Below are positions 36,200 to 45,975 of a stretch of DNA of 64,000 nucleotides, in pieces (position 1 is the first letter of the stretch; every line of letters begins with the position of its first letter). Under the pieces are notes generated by a model. The model did not search any database. It had not been told where the DNA came from and saw nothing but the letters and a program-made list of their open reading frames with translations. Origin of the DNA: Ensifer adhaerens (GTDB taxonomy: Bacteria; Pseudomonadota; Alphaproteobacteria; Rhizobiales; Rhizobiaceae); the NCBI GenBank assembly GCA_900215285.1, contig OCMG01000004.1:434001-498000 (forward strand). The letters run 5' to 3'. The translations under genes were made by a program, and so were the position numbers.

Positions 36200-38059
36200 A
36201 TGCTCAATGGCGGCTTGAAGCGCGCAATCCTCGGCCTTGCCGGCCTGCTGGCCATCGCGGCGTTTTCACCCCCGCCCGCTCAGGCGCAAGACACGGCGCC
36301 GGAAAAGGTCTGGCGCCATGCGCTGACCCTGTTCGGCACACCGAAATACGGGCCAGACTTCAAGCATTTCAACTATGTGAATGTGGATGCGCCCAAGGGC
36401 GGCGAGTTGCGGCTTTCCGTGGAAGGCACGTTCGACAGTTTCAATCCGCTGATCGACAAGGGCGCGTCGGCCGATGGCATGGAGCGCGTCTACGAAACGC
36501 TGATGATGCCGTCCATGGACGAGATCATGACCTCCTACGGCTTGCTGGCGGAGGCGATTTCCTATCCTGACGATTACTCCTCCGTCAGTTTCAGGCTGCG
36601 CCCGGAAGCGAAATGGGCGGATGGCGAACCTGTGACGCCGGAAGACGTGATCTTCAGCTTCGAAAGCGCCAAAGCCAACAGCGTCCGGCTTGCCAACTAT
36701 TATCGCCATGTCAAATCGGCGGAGAAGACCGGCGAGCGTGAGGTGACCTTTATCTTCGACCAGAAGGGCAATCGCGAACTGCCCGAGATTGTCGGCCAAC
36801 TCTCCATTCTCCCGAAGCACTGGTGGCAGGGGAAGGATGCGAATGGCAATCCGCGCGACATTTCCCGCAGCACGCTGGAACTGCCCATGGGCTCCGGCCC
36901 CTACAAGATCGCCTCCATGCAGCCCGGCTCGACCATTCGCTACGAGTTGCGCAAGGATTATTGGGGCGCCAAACTGCCGGAGAATGTCGGGGCGCATAAT
37001 TTCGGAACGGTCACCTACCTTTATTTCACCGATCCGGAAGCCGAGTTTCAGGCGTTCAAGGCCGGTGATATCGACTATTATCGCGAGGCCAGCGCCAGCC
37101 GCTGGGCGACACGCTACGATTTCGACGCGGTGAAGGACGGACGCATCATCCGCGAGGCGCTGCCGAACCCGTTCCGCGCCACAGGCATCATGCAGGCGCT
37201 GGTGCCCAATATGCGCCGCGACATGTTCAAGGATGCGCGGGTGCGCGAAGCCCTGAATTACGTCTTCGATTTCGAGGACCTGAACAAGAACCTTGCCTAT
37301 GGCGGGTTGAAGCGCGTGAACAGCTTTTTCTGGGGAACGGAACTCGCCTCCTCCGGCCTGCCGCAAGGCCGCGAACTGGAAATTCTCGACAGCATGAAGG
37401 ACAAGGTTCCGCCGGAGGTCTTCACCACCCCTTACGCCAACCCGGTCAATGGCGATCCGCAAAAGGTGCGCGACAATCTCAAGAAGGCGGTCGAGCTGTT
37501 CAAGGCGGCGGGCTATGAGATCAAGGGCAACCGCATGGTCAACGCCAAGACCGGCAAGCCCATGAGCTTCGAGATTCTCCTGGGGAGCCCTTCGCTGGTG
37601 CGCTCCATCCAGCCCTTCGTCAACAGCCTGGCCAAAATCGGCGTGACGGCAACGTTGCGCACGGTCGACACATCCCAATATATCAACCGCATTCGCAGCT
37701 TCGACTACGACATGATCTGGTATGTGTGGGGCGAATCCATGAACCCCGGAAATGAACAGCGCAATTACTGGGGCTCGCAATCCGCCAATGAACCGGGCTC
37801 GCAAAACTACGCCGGTATCGCCGATCCCGCCATCGACCAGCTGATAGACATGATCACATCGGCCAAGGACCGCGACGAGCAGGTGGCGGCGGTGCATGCG
37901 CTGGACCGCGTGCTTCTTGCCCATCATTATGTGGTTCCGCTTTTCTATTCCGGCGAGGAGAAGATCGCCTACTGGAAGAAGCTGGAACACCCCAGGGACT
38001 TGCCGACATACAGCACCGGCTTTCCGACCATCTGGTGGTCGGCCGAGGCGGCAAAGTAA
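36200..38059 (+). CDS. yejA: Periplasmic oligopeptide-binding protein, YejA type
   Basis: Solute-binding protein (family 5) of an ABC importer for peptides, related to YejA, which is linked to uptake of microcin C-type compounds and host-peptide resistance in other bacteria. 619 residues; signal peptide ending AQAQ near residue 30. Typical blocks: APKGGELRLSVEGTFDSFNPL, SYPDDYSSVSFRLRPEAKWADGEPVTPEDV and MGSGPYKIAS. A GGAG sequence sits about 8 nt upstream of the ATG. First gene of the yejA-yejB-yejE-(toxin-antitoxin)-yejF set. Confidence 0.93.
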   Translation: MLNGGLKRAILGLAGLLAIAAFSPPPAQAQDTAPEKVWRHALTLFGTPKYGPDFKHFNYVNVDAPKGGELRLSVEGTFDSFNPLIDKGASADGMERVYETLMMPSMDEIMTSYGLLAEAISYPDDYSSVSFRLRPEAKWADGEPVTPEDVIFSFESAKANSVRLANYYRHVKSAEKTGEREVTFIFDQKGNRELPEIVGQLSILPKHWWQGKDANGNPRDISRSTLELPMGSGPYKIASMQPGSTIRYELRKDYWGAKLPENVGAHNFGTVTYLYFTDPEAEFQAFKAGDIDYYREASASRWATRYDFDAVKDGRIIREALPNPFRATGIMQALVPNMRRDMFKDARVREALNYVFDFEDLNKNLAYGGLKRVNSFFWGTELASSGLPQGRELEILDSMKDKVPPEVFTTPYANPVNGDPQKVRDNLKKAVELFKAAGYEIKGNRMVNAKTGKPMSFEILLGSPSLVRSIQPFVNSLAKIGVTATLRTVDTSQYINRIRSFDYDMIWYVWGESMNPGNEQRNYWGSQSANEPGSQNYAGIADPAIDQLIDMITSAKDRDEQVAAVHALDRVLLAHHYVVPLFYSGEEKIAYWKKLEHPRDLPTYSTGFPTIWWSAEAAK

Positions 38060-38164
38060 TCGTGACTTGCGTTTCACGCCGTTCGGCGTTCCAACTGCAA
38101 GGGTCGCGATTCGGACGCGGCCGCCTGTCTGTAACCCCTATGACGCATGGAGATCGCCGATAGA

Positions 38165-39259
38165 ATGGGCGCCTATATCCTACGCCGCCTCCTCCTGATC
38201 ATCCCGACCATTGTCGGCATCATGGCGATTTCCTTTGCCGTCGTGCAATTCGCGCCCGGTGGCCCTGTCGAGCAGGCGATTGCCGATCTGACAGGCCAGG
38301 GCAACGGGGCGGAAGACCGGCTTTCGGGCGGCGGCGATCTCGGCAGCCAGTCCATGTCGGGCGCCGACCTCGATTCCAAATATCGCGGCGCGCAGGGGCT
38401 CGACCCGGATCTCGTCAAGCGGCTGGAAAAGCAGTTCGGCTTCGACAAGCCGCCGCTCGAGCGCTTCGGCAAGATGATGTGGGACTATATCCGCTTCGAC
38501 TTCGGCGAGAGCTTCTTTTCCAACGAGAAGGTGCTCACCCTGATCAAGGATCGCCTGCCCGTCTCGGCGTCGCTCGGCGTGTGGATCCTGATCTTTTCCT
38601 ATCTCATCTCGATCCCGCTCGGCATCAAGAAGGCGATCTCGGACGGCTCACCCTTCGACGTCTGGACCTCCGGCGTGATCATCATCGGCTATGCCGTCCC
38701 AAGCTTCCTCTTCGGCATCCTGCTGATCGTGCTGTTTGCCGGCGGGTCTTTCTATGACTGGTTCCCGCTGCGGGGCCTCGTATCGGACAATTTCGCCCAG
38801 CTCACCTGGTATCAGAAGATCGGTGACTATTTCTGGCATCTGACGCTGCCGCTGATCGCGCTGTCTCTGTCGGCTTTCGCGACGACGACGCTGCTCACGA
38901 AGAATTCCTTCATCGACGAGATCCGCAAGCAATATGTCATCACAGCCCGCGCCAAGGGGCTCACCGACCGGCAGGTGCTCTACCGGCATGTGTTCCGCAA
39001 TGCCATGCTGATCATCATTGCGGGCTTTCCGGGTGCGTTCATCTCGGCCTTCTTCACCGGCTCGCTCCTGATCGAGAATATCTTCTCGCTCGACGGCCTG
39101 GGGCGGCTCGGCTATTTCGCCATCGTCAAGCGCGACTATCCGATCGTCTTTGCCACGCTCTACATTTTCTCGCTGATCGGCCTGATCGTCGGGCTCATTT
39201 CCGACCTGCTCTATACCTGGGTCGATCCGCGCATCGACTTCGACAAGAGGGATGTCTGA
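38165..39259 (+). CDS. yejB: Peptide ABC transporter permease YejB
   Basis: Inner-membrane permease, 364 residues from [15 protein letters not shown]-terminal membrane helix, about six helices in total and the permease loop motif near [23 protein letters not shown] (EAA-type loop). Compared with classic DppB it has a longer periplasmic insertion after helix 1, as is normal in YejB. The end abuts or overlaps yejE. Confidence 0.94.
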   Translation: MGAYILRRLLLIIPTIVGIMAISFAVVQFAPGGPVEQAIADLTGQGNGAEDRLSGGGDLGSQSMSGADLDSKYRGAQGLDPDLVKRLEKQFGFDKPPLERFGKMMWDYIRFDFGESFFSNEKVLTLIKDRLPVSASLGVWILIFSYLISIPLGIKKAISDGSPFDVWTSGVIIIGYAVPSFLFGILLIVLFAGGSFYDWFPLRGLVSDNFAQLTWYQKIGDYFWHLTLPLIALSLSAFATTTLLTKNSFIDEIRKQYVITARAKGLTDRQVLYRHVFRNAMLIIIAGFPGAFISAFFTGSLLIENIFSLDGLGRLGYFAIVKRDYPIVFATLYIFSLIGLIVGLISDLLYTWVDPRIDFDKRDV

Positions 39260-39260
39260 T

Positions 39261-40403
39261 ATGGTCGACACGCCCGCGAGCGTCACAATCGTCGCCGCAC
39301 CGCCCAAACGCCCGTTTCTGTCGCCCGCCAACAAGCGGCGCTGGCAGAATTTCCAGGCCAACCGCCGCGGCTACTGGTCGTTCTGGATCTTCATGGTGTT
39401 ATTCGTCTTGAGCCTCGGGGCCGAGCTGATCGCCAACGACAAGCCGCTGATCGTCTCCTACAAGGGCGAGATCCTGTTTCCCGTTCTGGTGAACTATCCC
39501 GAGGAGAAGTTCGGCGGGTTCCTGGCGACCACGGATTACAAGTCGACCGATATTTCCAGCGAGATCGATGCGCATGGCTGGATGATCTGGCCGCCGATCC
39601 GCTACTCCTACAATTCGGTCAATTCCTATGTACCGCATTCGGCCCCGACCGCGCCTTTCTGGCTGATGGATAAAAAGGAGCGTTGCTCGGCCTATCCGCA
39701 AGGCGTCAACGACCCAGGCTGCATTCTCGGCAACATGGACTGGCTGGGCACAGACGACCAGGCCCGTGACGTGCTGGCGCGGCTGATCTACGGGTTCCGC
39801 ATTTCCGTGCTCTTCGGGCTGGCGCTGACGATTGCCTCGGCCGTCATCGGGGTGACAGCGGGCGCGGTGCAGGGCTATTTCGGCGGCTGGACCGATCTCC
39901 TGATGCAGCGCTTTATCGAGATCTGGTCCTCCATGCCGGTGCTCTACATCCTGCTGATCATTGCCGCGATCCTCCCGCCCGGCTTCTTCGTGCTGCTCGG
40001 CATCATGCTACTCTTTTCCTGGACCGCCTTTGTCGGCGTGGTGCGGGCGGAATTCCTGCGCGCGCGCAATTTCGAATATGTCCGCGCCGCCCGCGCGCTT
40101 GGCGTCGGCAACGGAACGATCATGTTCCGCCATCTCCTGCCGAACGCGATGGTGGCCACACTCACCTTCCTGCCCTTCATCCTGTCCGGCTCGATCTCGA
40201 CGCTCACCTCGCTCGACTTCCTTGGCTTCGGCATGCCACCCGGCTCGCCTTCGCTCGGCGAAATGATCGCGCAGGGCAAGAACAACCTGCAGGCGCCCTG
40301 GCTCGGCATCATGGCCTTCATCACCATGTCTCTGATGCTGTCGCTGCTGATCTTCATCGGGGAAGCGGTCCGCGACGCGTTCGATCCGCGCAAGGCGGTG
40401 TGA
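39261..40403 (+). CDS. yejE: Peptide ABC transporter permease YejE
   Basis: Second permease subunit, about 380 residues. Helix 1 near residues 34-52, then a long periplasmic insert with Cys residues (KERCSAYPQGVNDPGCILGN), five further helices and the EAA loop YVRAARALGVGNGTIMFRHLLPN. Two starts are possible: 39252, overlapping the yejB stop, or 39261. I choose the second because GAGGG lies 9 nt upstream of it and directly abuts the first. Confidence 0.93.
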   Translation: MVDTPASVTIVAAPPKRPFLSPANKRRWQNFQANRRGYWSFWIFMVLFVLSLGAELIANDKPLIVSYKGEILFPVLVNYPEEKFGGFLATTDYKSTDISSEIDAHGWMIWPPIRYSYNSVNSYVPHSAPTAPFWLMDKKERCSAYPQGVNDPGCILGNMDWLGTDDQARDVLARLIYGFRISVLFGLALTIASAVIGVTAGAVQGYFGGWTDLLMQRFIEIWSSMPVLYILLIIAAILPPGFFVLLGIMLLFSWTAFVGVVRAEFLRARNFEYVRAARALGVGNGTIMFRHLLPNAMVATLTFLPFILSGSISTLTSLDFLGFGMPPGSPSLGEMIAQGKNNLQAPWLGIMAFITMSLMLSLLIFIGEAVRDAFDPRKAV

Positions 40404-40472
40404 TGGTGGGTCGCGTTATGCGGAGAGCGGCGCTATATTGGAGGCATGTGCATCACTGCCGAGGACGCTGCG

Positions 40473-40769
40473 ATGAATAAGATCGTTCTGGAGCATTACC
40501 CGGTCGAGAAGCTGCCGGAGGATTTGCGGGTCGGTTTGCCGGACACCGGGTCCGCGCGCGTGACCGTGGAGTTCACGCCTGACAAGGATAACTCGCTCAG
40601 GGCTTTCTTCGGCCTGCCCAAAGACGATGCCGAGATTGATGTACAGGCTAACTTCAAGAAGCTGCTGCAAGATTTCGATGCACATCCGGAGCGGTATAAC
40701 CATGGCACGACCATGGAAGAGGCCGTGAAACGGATTCGCGAACTACGCGACGAGTGGGATGACGAATGA
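40473..40769 (+). CDS. Putative antitoxin of PIN-domain toxin
   Basis: A 98-residue acidic protein from MNKIVLEHYPVEKLPEDLR, with a beta-rich N-terminal half (ARVTVEFTPDK) and helical C-terminal half (TTMEEAVKRIRELRDEWDDE). It has no AbrB, RHH or Phd domain that I recognise. It overlaps the PIN gene by 4 bp (ATGA), the arrangement of antitoxin-toxin pairs. The antitoxin role is inferred from this coupling. GAGGA lies about 8 nt upstream. TATATT at 40434-40439 could be a -10 element for a private promoter. Confidence 0.65.
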   Translation: MNKIVLEHYPVEKLPEDLRVGLPDTGSARVTVEFTPDKDNSLRAFFGLPKDDAEIDVQANFKKLLQDFDAHPERYNHGTTMEEAVKRIRELRDEWDDE

Positions 40770-41263
40770 CGTCGTCTATCCGCCTGTATCTAGACACAAA
40801 TATACTCGTCTTGTTCAAAGAGGTTCAGGTTTCGGAGCGGGAACTGCTCGTGACATTGTTCAAGGCCTGCCAGCGCGCGGGCAACACGCCGGTGACGAGC
40901 GCACTGACATATAGCGAACTGCTGGTGAAGCCACTTGCCAGCGGCAATCGTGAACTGATCGAAACATATGAAGGCTGGATGGGTGGGGGATTTTGGCTGC
41001 AAACGGTTCCCATTTCGCATGACGTGCTGCTGACTGCCTCAGTGATCAGAGCGCATTCGAGAAAGGTTAAGCTGCCAGATGCCATCCACTTGGCTAGCGC
41101 ACTCACTGTGCGCTGCGACATCTTCCTCTCCGCCGACACCGGCCTCACCGACATTGACGAACTCGTTCATCCCCTGAGCGGCAAATTGCCGATCACCCCG
41201 TTGAAGGTTCTGCGTCCAGACGTCGAAACCCTCACCTCTCTGACAGCAAGCCTCACCCCATGA
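40766..41263 (+). CDS. PIN-domain (VapC-like) ribonuclease
   Basis: 165-residue PIN-domain protein. The acidic metal-binding residues are visible: Asp-10 in LYLDTNILV, Glu in TYSELLVKP, Asp in KLPDAIHLASAL and Asp in FLSADTGLTD. This pattern is typical of VapC-type RNA-cleaving toxins, which are neutralised by a linked antitoxin. It overlaps the upstream small gene by 4 bp and the yejF start by 4 bp (ATGA), so it is embedded in the importer operon. Confidence 0.82.
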   Translation: MTSSIRLYLDTNILVLFKEVQVSERELLVTLFKACQRAGNTPVTSALTYSELLVKPLASGNRELIETYEGWMGGGFWLQTVPISHDVLLTASVIRAHSRKVKLPDAIHLASALTVRCDIFLSADTGLTDIDELVHPLSGKLPITPLKVLRPDVETLTSLTASLTP

Positions 41264-42888
41264 CTGATCCCCTCCTCTCCGTCCGCAATCTGCAGGTCGC
41301 CTTTCACCAGGGCGGAGTGACGTCGCTCGCCGTCAAGGGCGTGTCCTTCGACATCCATCCCGGCGAGGTCGTGGCGCTGGTGGGCGAATCCGGCTCCGGC
41401 AAGTCGGTGACGGCGAATTCGGTGCTGAAGCTCCTGCCCTATCCGGCCGCCAGCCATCCATCCGGCGAGATCGTCTTCAAGGGCCGCGACCTGATGAAGG
41501 CGAGCGATGCGGAACTGCGCGCCGTGCGTGGCAACGACATCACCATGATCTTCCAGGAGCCGATGACCTCGCTCAATCCGCTGCATTCGATCGAGCGGCA
41601 GATCGGCGAAATTCTCGAACTGCACCAGGGGATGCGCGGCGACAAGGCGCGTGCGCGCACGCTGGAGCTTCTGAACCAGGTCGGCATCCGTGAGCCGGAG
41701 AAGCGGCTGAAGGCCTTTCCGCACGAGCTTTCCGGCGGTCAGCGGCAACGTGTGATGATCGCCATGGCGCTGGCAAACCGACCCGATATCCTGATTGCCG
41801 ACGAGCCGACCACGGCGCTGGACGTCACCGTGCAGGCGCAGATCCTCGAACTGCTCGCCAAGCTGAAGCACGATCATGGCATGGCCATGCTGTTCATCAC
41901 GCATGATCTCGGCATCGTGCGGCGCTTTGCCGACAAGGTCTGCGTCATGCGCCATGGCGAGATTGTCGAGGCGGGACCGACGGCGACGATCTTCGCCGAT
42001 CCGCAGCACGACTACACCAAACACCTGCTTGCCGCCGAACCCAAGGGCCGGCCCCCGCAGGCGGACCTCAGCCAGCCGATCGTGATGGAAGCCGAAGACG
42101 TGCGCGTCTGGTTCCCGATCAAGACCGGGTTCCTGCGCAAGGTCACGGATCACGTGAAGGCGGTCGACGGGATCAATGTGACGCTCCGCGCCGGGCAGAC
42201 GCTCGGCGTCGTCGGCGAATCCGGTTCCGGCAAGACGACGCTGGGGCTGGCGCTGACGCGGCTCATCTCGTCCAAGGGGCGGATCAGCTTCATCGGACAG
42301 GATATCGCAGCCTATTCGTTCAAGGCAATGAAGCCGCTGCGCAACCGCATGCAGGTCGTGTTTCAGGATCCCTATGGATCGCTGTCGCCGCGCATGAACA
42401 TTGCCGATATCGTGGCCGAAGGGCTAGCGATCCACGAACCCGGCCTCTCCTTCGAGGAACGCGACCGCCGCGTGGCAGAGGTGCTGGAAGAGGTGGGGCT
42501 CGATGCTTCCACCCGCTGGCGCTATCCGCACGAATTTTCCGGCGGCCAGCGGCAGCGCATCGCCATTGCCCGCGCCATGATCCTCAAGCCCCGCTTCGTC
42601 ATGCTGGACGAGCCGACCTCTGCGCTGGACATGAGCGTGCAGGCGCAGGTGGTCGAGCTTTTGCGCAAGCTGCAGAAGGATCACAACCTCGCCTATCTCT
42701 TCATCAGCCATGACCTCAAGGTCGTCCGGGCGCTCGCCAATGACATCATCGTCATGCGTGCCGGCAAGGTGGTGGAACAGGGCACGGCCGAGCAGGTCAT
42801 CGGTGCACCGGCAGAGGAATACACGAAGGCGCTGATGGCTGCCGCCTTCGACCTGAAAGCGATCCGCACCGAAGCGGTCGGACAGTGA
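41260..42888 (+). CDS. yejF: Peptide ABC transporter ATP-binding protein YejF (two ATPase domains)
   Basis: Fused ATPase of the importer, 542 residues with two ABC domains. Walker [10 protein letters not shown] (about residue 43-51) and GESGSGKTT (about 322-330). ABC signatures [15 protein letters not shown] and [15 protein letters not shown], Walker [12 protein letters not shown] and [11 protein letters not shown]. Normal for YejF. Translationally coupled to the PIN gene upstream, and its end overlaps or abuts the reductase gene. Confidence 0.95.
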   Translation: MTDPLLSVRNLQVAFHQGGVTSLAVKGVSFDIHPGEVVALVGESGSGKSVTANSVLKLLPYPAASHPSGEIVFKGRDLMKASDAELRAVRGNDITMIFQEPMTSLNPLHSIERQIGEILELHQGMRGDKARARTLELLNQVGIREPEKRLKAFPHELSGGQRQRVMIAMALANRPDILIADEPTTALDVTVQAQILELLAKLKHDHGMAMLFITHDLGIVRRFADKVCVMRHGEIVEAGPTATIFADPQHDYTKHLLAAEPKGRPPQADLSQPIVMEAEDVRVWFPIKTGFLRKVTDHVKAVDGINVTLRAGQTLGVVGESGSGKTTLGLALTRLISSKGRISFIGQDIAAYSFKAMKPLRNRMQVVFQDPYGSLSPRMNIADIVAEGLAIHEPGLSFEERDRRVAEVLEEVGLDASTRWRYPHEFSGGQRQRIAIARAMILKPRFVMLDEPTSALDMSVQAQVVELLRKLQKDHNLAYLFISHDLKVVRALANDIIVMRAGKVVEQGTAEQVIGAPAEEYTKALMAAAFDLKAIRTEAVGQ

Positions 42889-42896
42889 GCAAATTC

Positions 42897-43853
42897 ATGA
42901 AAAGCCCCATCATCGTCGATCTCAAATTTCCTCCGGATGCGGTTTCCAAGGCGTTGGCCCGTGCATTTCCAGGGCGCGAGGTCATCAACATGGCGGACCC
43001 CGCGCATGCAGGTCGCGACCTTTCGGGCATCGAATACGCCCTCGTCTGGAAGCAGGACCCGACGCTGTTCGACCGCGCCACCGGCGTGAAGGCGATCTTC
43101 TCGGGCGGTGCGGGCGTGGATCATATCCTCCGTGTGGGTGGTCTGCCGGAGCATGTGCCGCTCGTACGCTTCGTCGACCGCAGCCTCACCGACCGAATGA
43201 GCGAATGGGTGGTGCTGCAATGCCTTCTGCACCTGCGTCAGATGCCGGCCTATGCGCGTGCGCAGTCCAAGCGGCACTGGGAAGAGATGGCGCAGCCGGA
43301 AGCGCGCGATGTGACGGTGGGCGTCATGGGTCTTGGGGTTCTCGGGCAGGATGCGGCCCGCAAATTGAAAGTCATGGGCTTTCATGTCGTCGGCTGGTCG
43401 CGCAGCGCGAAGGCCATCGAGGGCATGCAGACGTTCGATGGCGACGGGCTCAACGATTTCCTCACCCAGACCGACATTCTCGTCGGCCTCCTGCCGCTGA
43501 CGGCAGAGACGCGCGGAATTTACAACGGGGCGCTGTTTGCGAGGCTCAGGCAGGGCGGCGCGCTCGGCAAGCCGGTTTTCATCAATGCCGGGCGGGGCGG
43601 CAGCCAGGTCGAGGCGGATATTCTGGCTGCGCTCAATGACGGGACCCTCGGTGGCGCCTCACTCGACGTTTTCGAGACGGAACCGCTTTCGCCGGAGAGC
43701 GCGCTTTGGACGGAGCCCAATGTCATCATCACCCCGCACGCGGCTGCGGCGTCCGATGTCGTGGCGCTGATGCGGCATGTCGAGGCGCAGATTGCGCGGC
43801 ACGAATCCGGACTGCCGCTGGAGCATGTGGTGGATCGTACGCTCGGATACTGA
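42897..43853 (+). CDS. ghrA: Glyoxylate/hydroxypyruvate reductase A-like dehydrogenase
   Basis: D-2-hydroxyacid dehydrogenase of the GhrA group; reduces glyoxylate and hydroxypyruvate with NADPH. 318 residues. NAD(P)-binding GVMGLGVLGQDAARKL, catalytic Arg in INAGRGGSQVE, Glu in FETEPL and His in ITPHAAAAS are present. A GTG at 42885 overlapping the yejF stop is another possible start. Its place behind yejF is common in rhizobia, though no shared function is known. Confidence 0.88.
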   Translation: MKSPIIVDLKFPPDAVSKALARAFPGREVINMADPAHAGRDLSGIEYALVWKQDPTLFDRATGVKAIFSGGAGVDHILRVGGLPEHVPLVRFVDRSLTDRMSEWVVLQCLLHLRQMPAYARAQSKRHWEEMAQPEARDVTVGVMGLGVLGQDAARKLKVMGFHVVGWSRSAKAIEGMQTFDGDGLNDFLTQTDILVGLLPLTAETRGIYNGALFARLRQGGALGKPVFINAGRGGSQVEADILAALNDGTLGGASLDVFETEPLSPESALWTEPNVIITPHAAAASDVVALMRHVEAQIARHESGLPLEHVVDRTLGY

Positions 43854-43861
43854 GCTGACGA

Positions 43862-44734
43862 TCACGGCCGCCGGCAGATCGTCGGCGCGCCGTAGAGATA
43901 ACCGATCCGCTCCACGGCCGCCTTCAGCCCCTCGCGGGCAACGCTCATCGTGTGGCCGTTGGCGTGGATCATCGTCTCCTCGTCTTCCATGATGGCGACA
44001 TGGCCTTTCCAGAACACGAGATCGCCTCGGCGCAGTTCGTCGAAGCCGACTTCATGACCGAGACCGGATGCCTGCATGTCGCTGTCACGCGGCGCACTTT
44101 TGCCCGCCATCATCATGGAAATCTGGACGAGGCCCGAGCAATCGATTCCGAAGGCGGACTTGCCGCCCCAGAGATAGGGTGTCTCCAGGAGCCGGGCGGC
44201 CATGAGGACATAATCGGTGGTCGCGACCTCGCCAAGCGGCGCGCAGTGAGCGGCGATAACGGAACCGCCATCGACAAGCGTCAGATAGCGGGTGCCGCGG
44301 GTTTCGGCTTCGCCCGCCACGGCAATCCGGCTACCGAGCGACAGCGCCGCCCCGCGCGGTCGCTTCATGTCTGGCTCCGGATAAACGAAGGTGCGTGGCT
44401 GGATGATCCAGAATGTCGGTTCATGAGCCGGCGAAACGAGTTCCGTCTCGGCCATATAGCCCACATATCCATCTGTCCCGGCCTGCACCCAGGCCCAGCC
44501 ATCGCGGCGCTCGAAGATGCGCAAAGGTTCGCCCATCAGAAGCTGCGTGTCGATACCGGCGCTCCGATCCGGCCGGGGCCGCAGATCGGCAACCGGAACC
44601 GCGACAGCGCCCGCCTCCCCGTCCACGAAACGCGGCGCCTCGACCTGTCCCACCAGCCGCGCATCGGCAAGGTCGGAACGGTAGGCGTGAAGCCGCCGAT
44701 CAAGGGCGTTGGCGGGTGGGTTGGCGTTCAGCAT
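43862..44734 (-). CDS. NlpC/P60-family cell-wall hydrolase with SH3 domains
   Basis: Cysteine peptidase that cleaves peptidoglycan stem peptides or similar amide bonds. 290 residues: two SH3-like modules (about 40-170) and a C-terminal NlpC/P60 domain with catalytic Cys in FGIDCSGLVQ and His in FWKGHVAIM, then a polar residue in MIHANGH. No signal peptide is seen in the frame, so the protein may be cytoplasmic or recycled-muropeptide directed. The domain layout resembles dipeptidyl-peptidase VI. It starts 11 bp after the MarR gene ends. Confidence 0.85.
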   Translation of the reverse strand: MLNANPPANALDRRLHAYRSDLADARLVGQVEAPRFVDGEAGAVAVPVADLRPRPDRSAGIDTQLLMGEPLRIFERRDGWAWVQAGTDGYVGYMAETELVSPAHEPTFWIIQPRTFVYPEPDMKRPRGAALSLGSRIAVAGEAETRGTRYLTLVDGGSVIAAHCAPLGEVATTDYVLMAARLLETPYLWGGKSAFGIDCSGLVQISMMMAGKSAPRDSDMQASGLGHEVGFDELRRGDLVFWKGHVAIMEDEETMIHANGHTMSVAREGLKAAVERIGYLYGAPTICRRP

Positions 44735-44745
44735 GCAATGTCCAG

Positions 44746-45096
44746 TCAGTAAGGCAATTGGCGCGCTTCGGCGATGACGACATCGCCGAGCTTTTCCAGA
44801 TAGAGCGCGCCGGCCACCGTGCGCTTGATGATGACGTTGCGGCGATCCTTCTCGTCCCGAACGCGGTCGACAAGCCCCATCGCGCCCATTGTATCGAGCG
44901 CGCGCGTGATGACCGGTTTGGTCACGTTCAGCGTGGCCGCAAGCCCGCGCACCGTATGCGGGGGCGGCACGAGATAGATCTGCAGCAGGATCGCCATTTG
45001 CCGCAAGGTCAGATCATGTGCCTCCGATCGCACCTGCGAGAGGGATACGGCATGCCAGAGGCCGAGAGCCTGGGAGGGCGTCAATTCAAGCGGCAC
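44746..45096 (-). CDS. MarR-type winged-helix regulator
   Basis: A 116-residue winged-helix protein starting with GTG (GGAG about 8 nt upstream). The HTH lies in TVRGLAATLNVTKPVITRALDTMGAMGLVDRVRDEKDRR, typical of MarR. It is shorter than the usual 140-150 residues, lacking most of the N-terminal dimerisation helix. The tight link with the NlpC/P60 gene suggests it controls that operon; the divergent 207-bp region to the cytochrome b561 gene is the probable target. Confidence 0.8.
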   Translation of the reverse strand: MPLELTPSQALGLWHAVSLSQVRSEAHDLTLRQMAILLQIYLVPPPHTVRGLAATLNVTKPVITRALDTMGAMGLVDRVRDEKDRRNVIIKRTVAGALYLEKLGDVVIAEARQLPY

Positions 45097-45303
45097 GACC
45101 TGCTCCGAAAACGTTTCGCTTCCGTATCATTGTGAAGTGAAAGCGGTTGTTTTGCAAGGGAGCACAGAGTGTCTCCAAAACAGCACCATCAACTGCCACA
45201 AGTTTTCCGCATTGCAGCATCACTCCTCGTGGCCGGGAGGGGAACCCCAAATCACCGGGCTGCGCCGCAATCCCGTTGTAAGCCTCAGAGACTAGGAGTT
45301 TCC

Positions 45304-45918
45304 ATGCCCCTTCAAACAACCGCATCCATCTGGGACCGGCCGCACGGCTATGGCCTCGTCAGCCGCACGCTGCATTGGCTGATGGCTGTCCTTTTCGCCG
45401 TGCAGTTCCTGTCGGCGATCTTTCACCTGATCGACCGCAACCTTGCGATCACCAAGACCCTGTGGGCTGCACATCACACCCTTGGCTTCATCCTCCTCGT
45501 GCTCGTGGCGCTACGCGCGATCTGGGGTATCCTGAATCTGCGGACACGCCCGCCGCATGGCCACGGGCTGATCGGTCTTGCCGCGATGGGCGGGCATCTG
45601 GCACTTTATGCGCTGATGATCTTCGTGCCGGGCGTGGCGTTGCTGCGCGCCTATGGCGGCGGCAGGGGCTTTGCCGTCTTCGGCTTCCAGATTTTCGAAC
45701 CCGGCACACGCAACGAAACGCTGATGGCGCCGGCGCAGTTGCTTCACGGACCGGCCGGCTGGGTGCTTCTCGCCCTTGTTGCGGGACATGTCGTCATGGT
45801 CCTCGTCCACAAATACATCTGGAACGAGGATATCCTCGGCCGCATGACGCGTGGCCGTCAAAATGACGCGCCGATCAGCAAGCCCGCAACGGTGGGTCGC
45901 GCCATCGAACAGAACTGA
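45304..45918 (+). CDS. Cytochrome b561
   Basis: Membrane diheme cytochrome b561 (bacterial YodB/CybB type), 204 residues with four membrane helices. Heme-ligand histidines lie in RTLHWLMAV, WAAHHTLGF, LLHGPAGW and VAGHVVMVLVHKYIW. It may pass electrons from quinol to a periplasmic partner; partner unknown. Start at MPLQTTASIWDRPHGYG with TAGGAG 6 nt upstream. Confidence 0.9.
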   Translation: MPLQTTASIWDRPHGYGLVSRTLHWLMAVLFAVQFLSAIFHLIDRNLAITKTLWAAHHTLGFILLVLVALRAIWGILNLRTRPPHGHGLIGLAAMGGHLALYALMIFVPGVALLRAYGGGRGFAVFGFQIFEPGTRNETLMAPAQLLHGPAGWVLLALVAGHVVMVLVHKYIWNEDILGRMTRGRQNDAPISKPATVGRAIEQN

Positions 45919-45931
45919 GTTTGCGCAAACT
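45918..45931. repeat. 14-bp perfect palindrome after cytochrome b561 stop
   Basis: AGTTTGCGCAAACT begins at the last base of the cytochrome b561 stop codon and lies in the short gap before the convergent aminopeptidase gene. It could form a hairpin, but no T tract follows on either strand, so terminator function is uncertain. Confidence 0.35.
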
Positions 45932-45975
45932 GCCGCTCCGGGAAAGGCGTCCCCCGACGCATCCTGGCGCGACGC

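Noticed and set aside
36266..38077. 603-codon open frame on the minus strand opposite yejA
   Set aside because: Antisense to a clear binding-protein gene with signal peptide; no family motifs in the shadow frame.
45104..45118. AAACGTTT palindrome just before the MarR gene as autoregulatory operator
   Set aside because: Only 8 bp and next to the ribosome-binding site; MarR sites are usually longer dyads.
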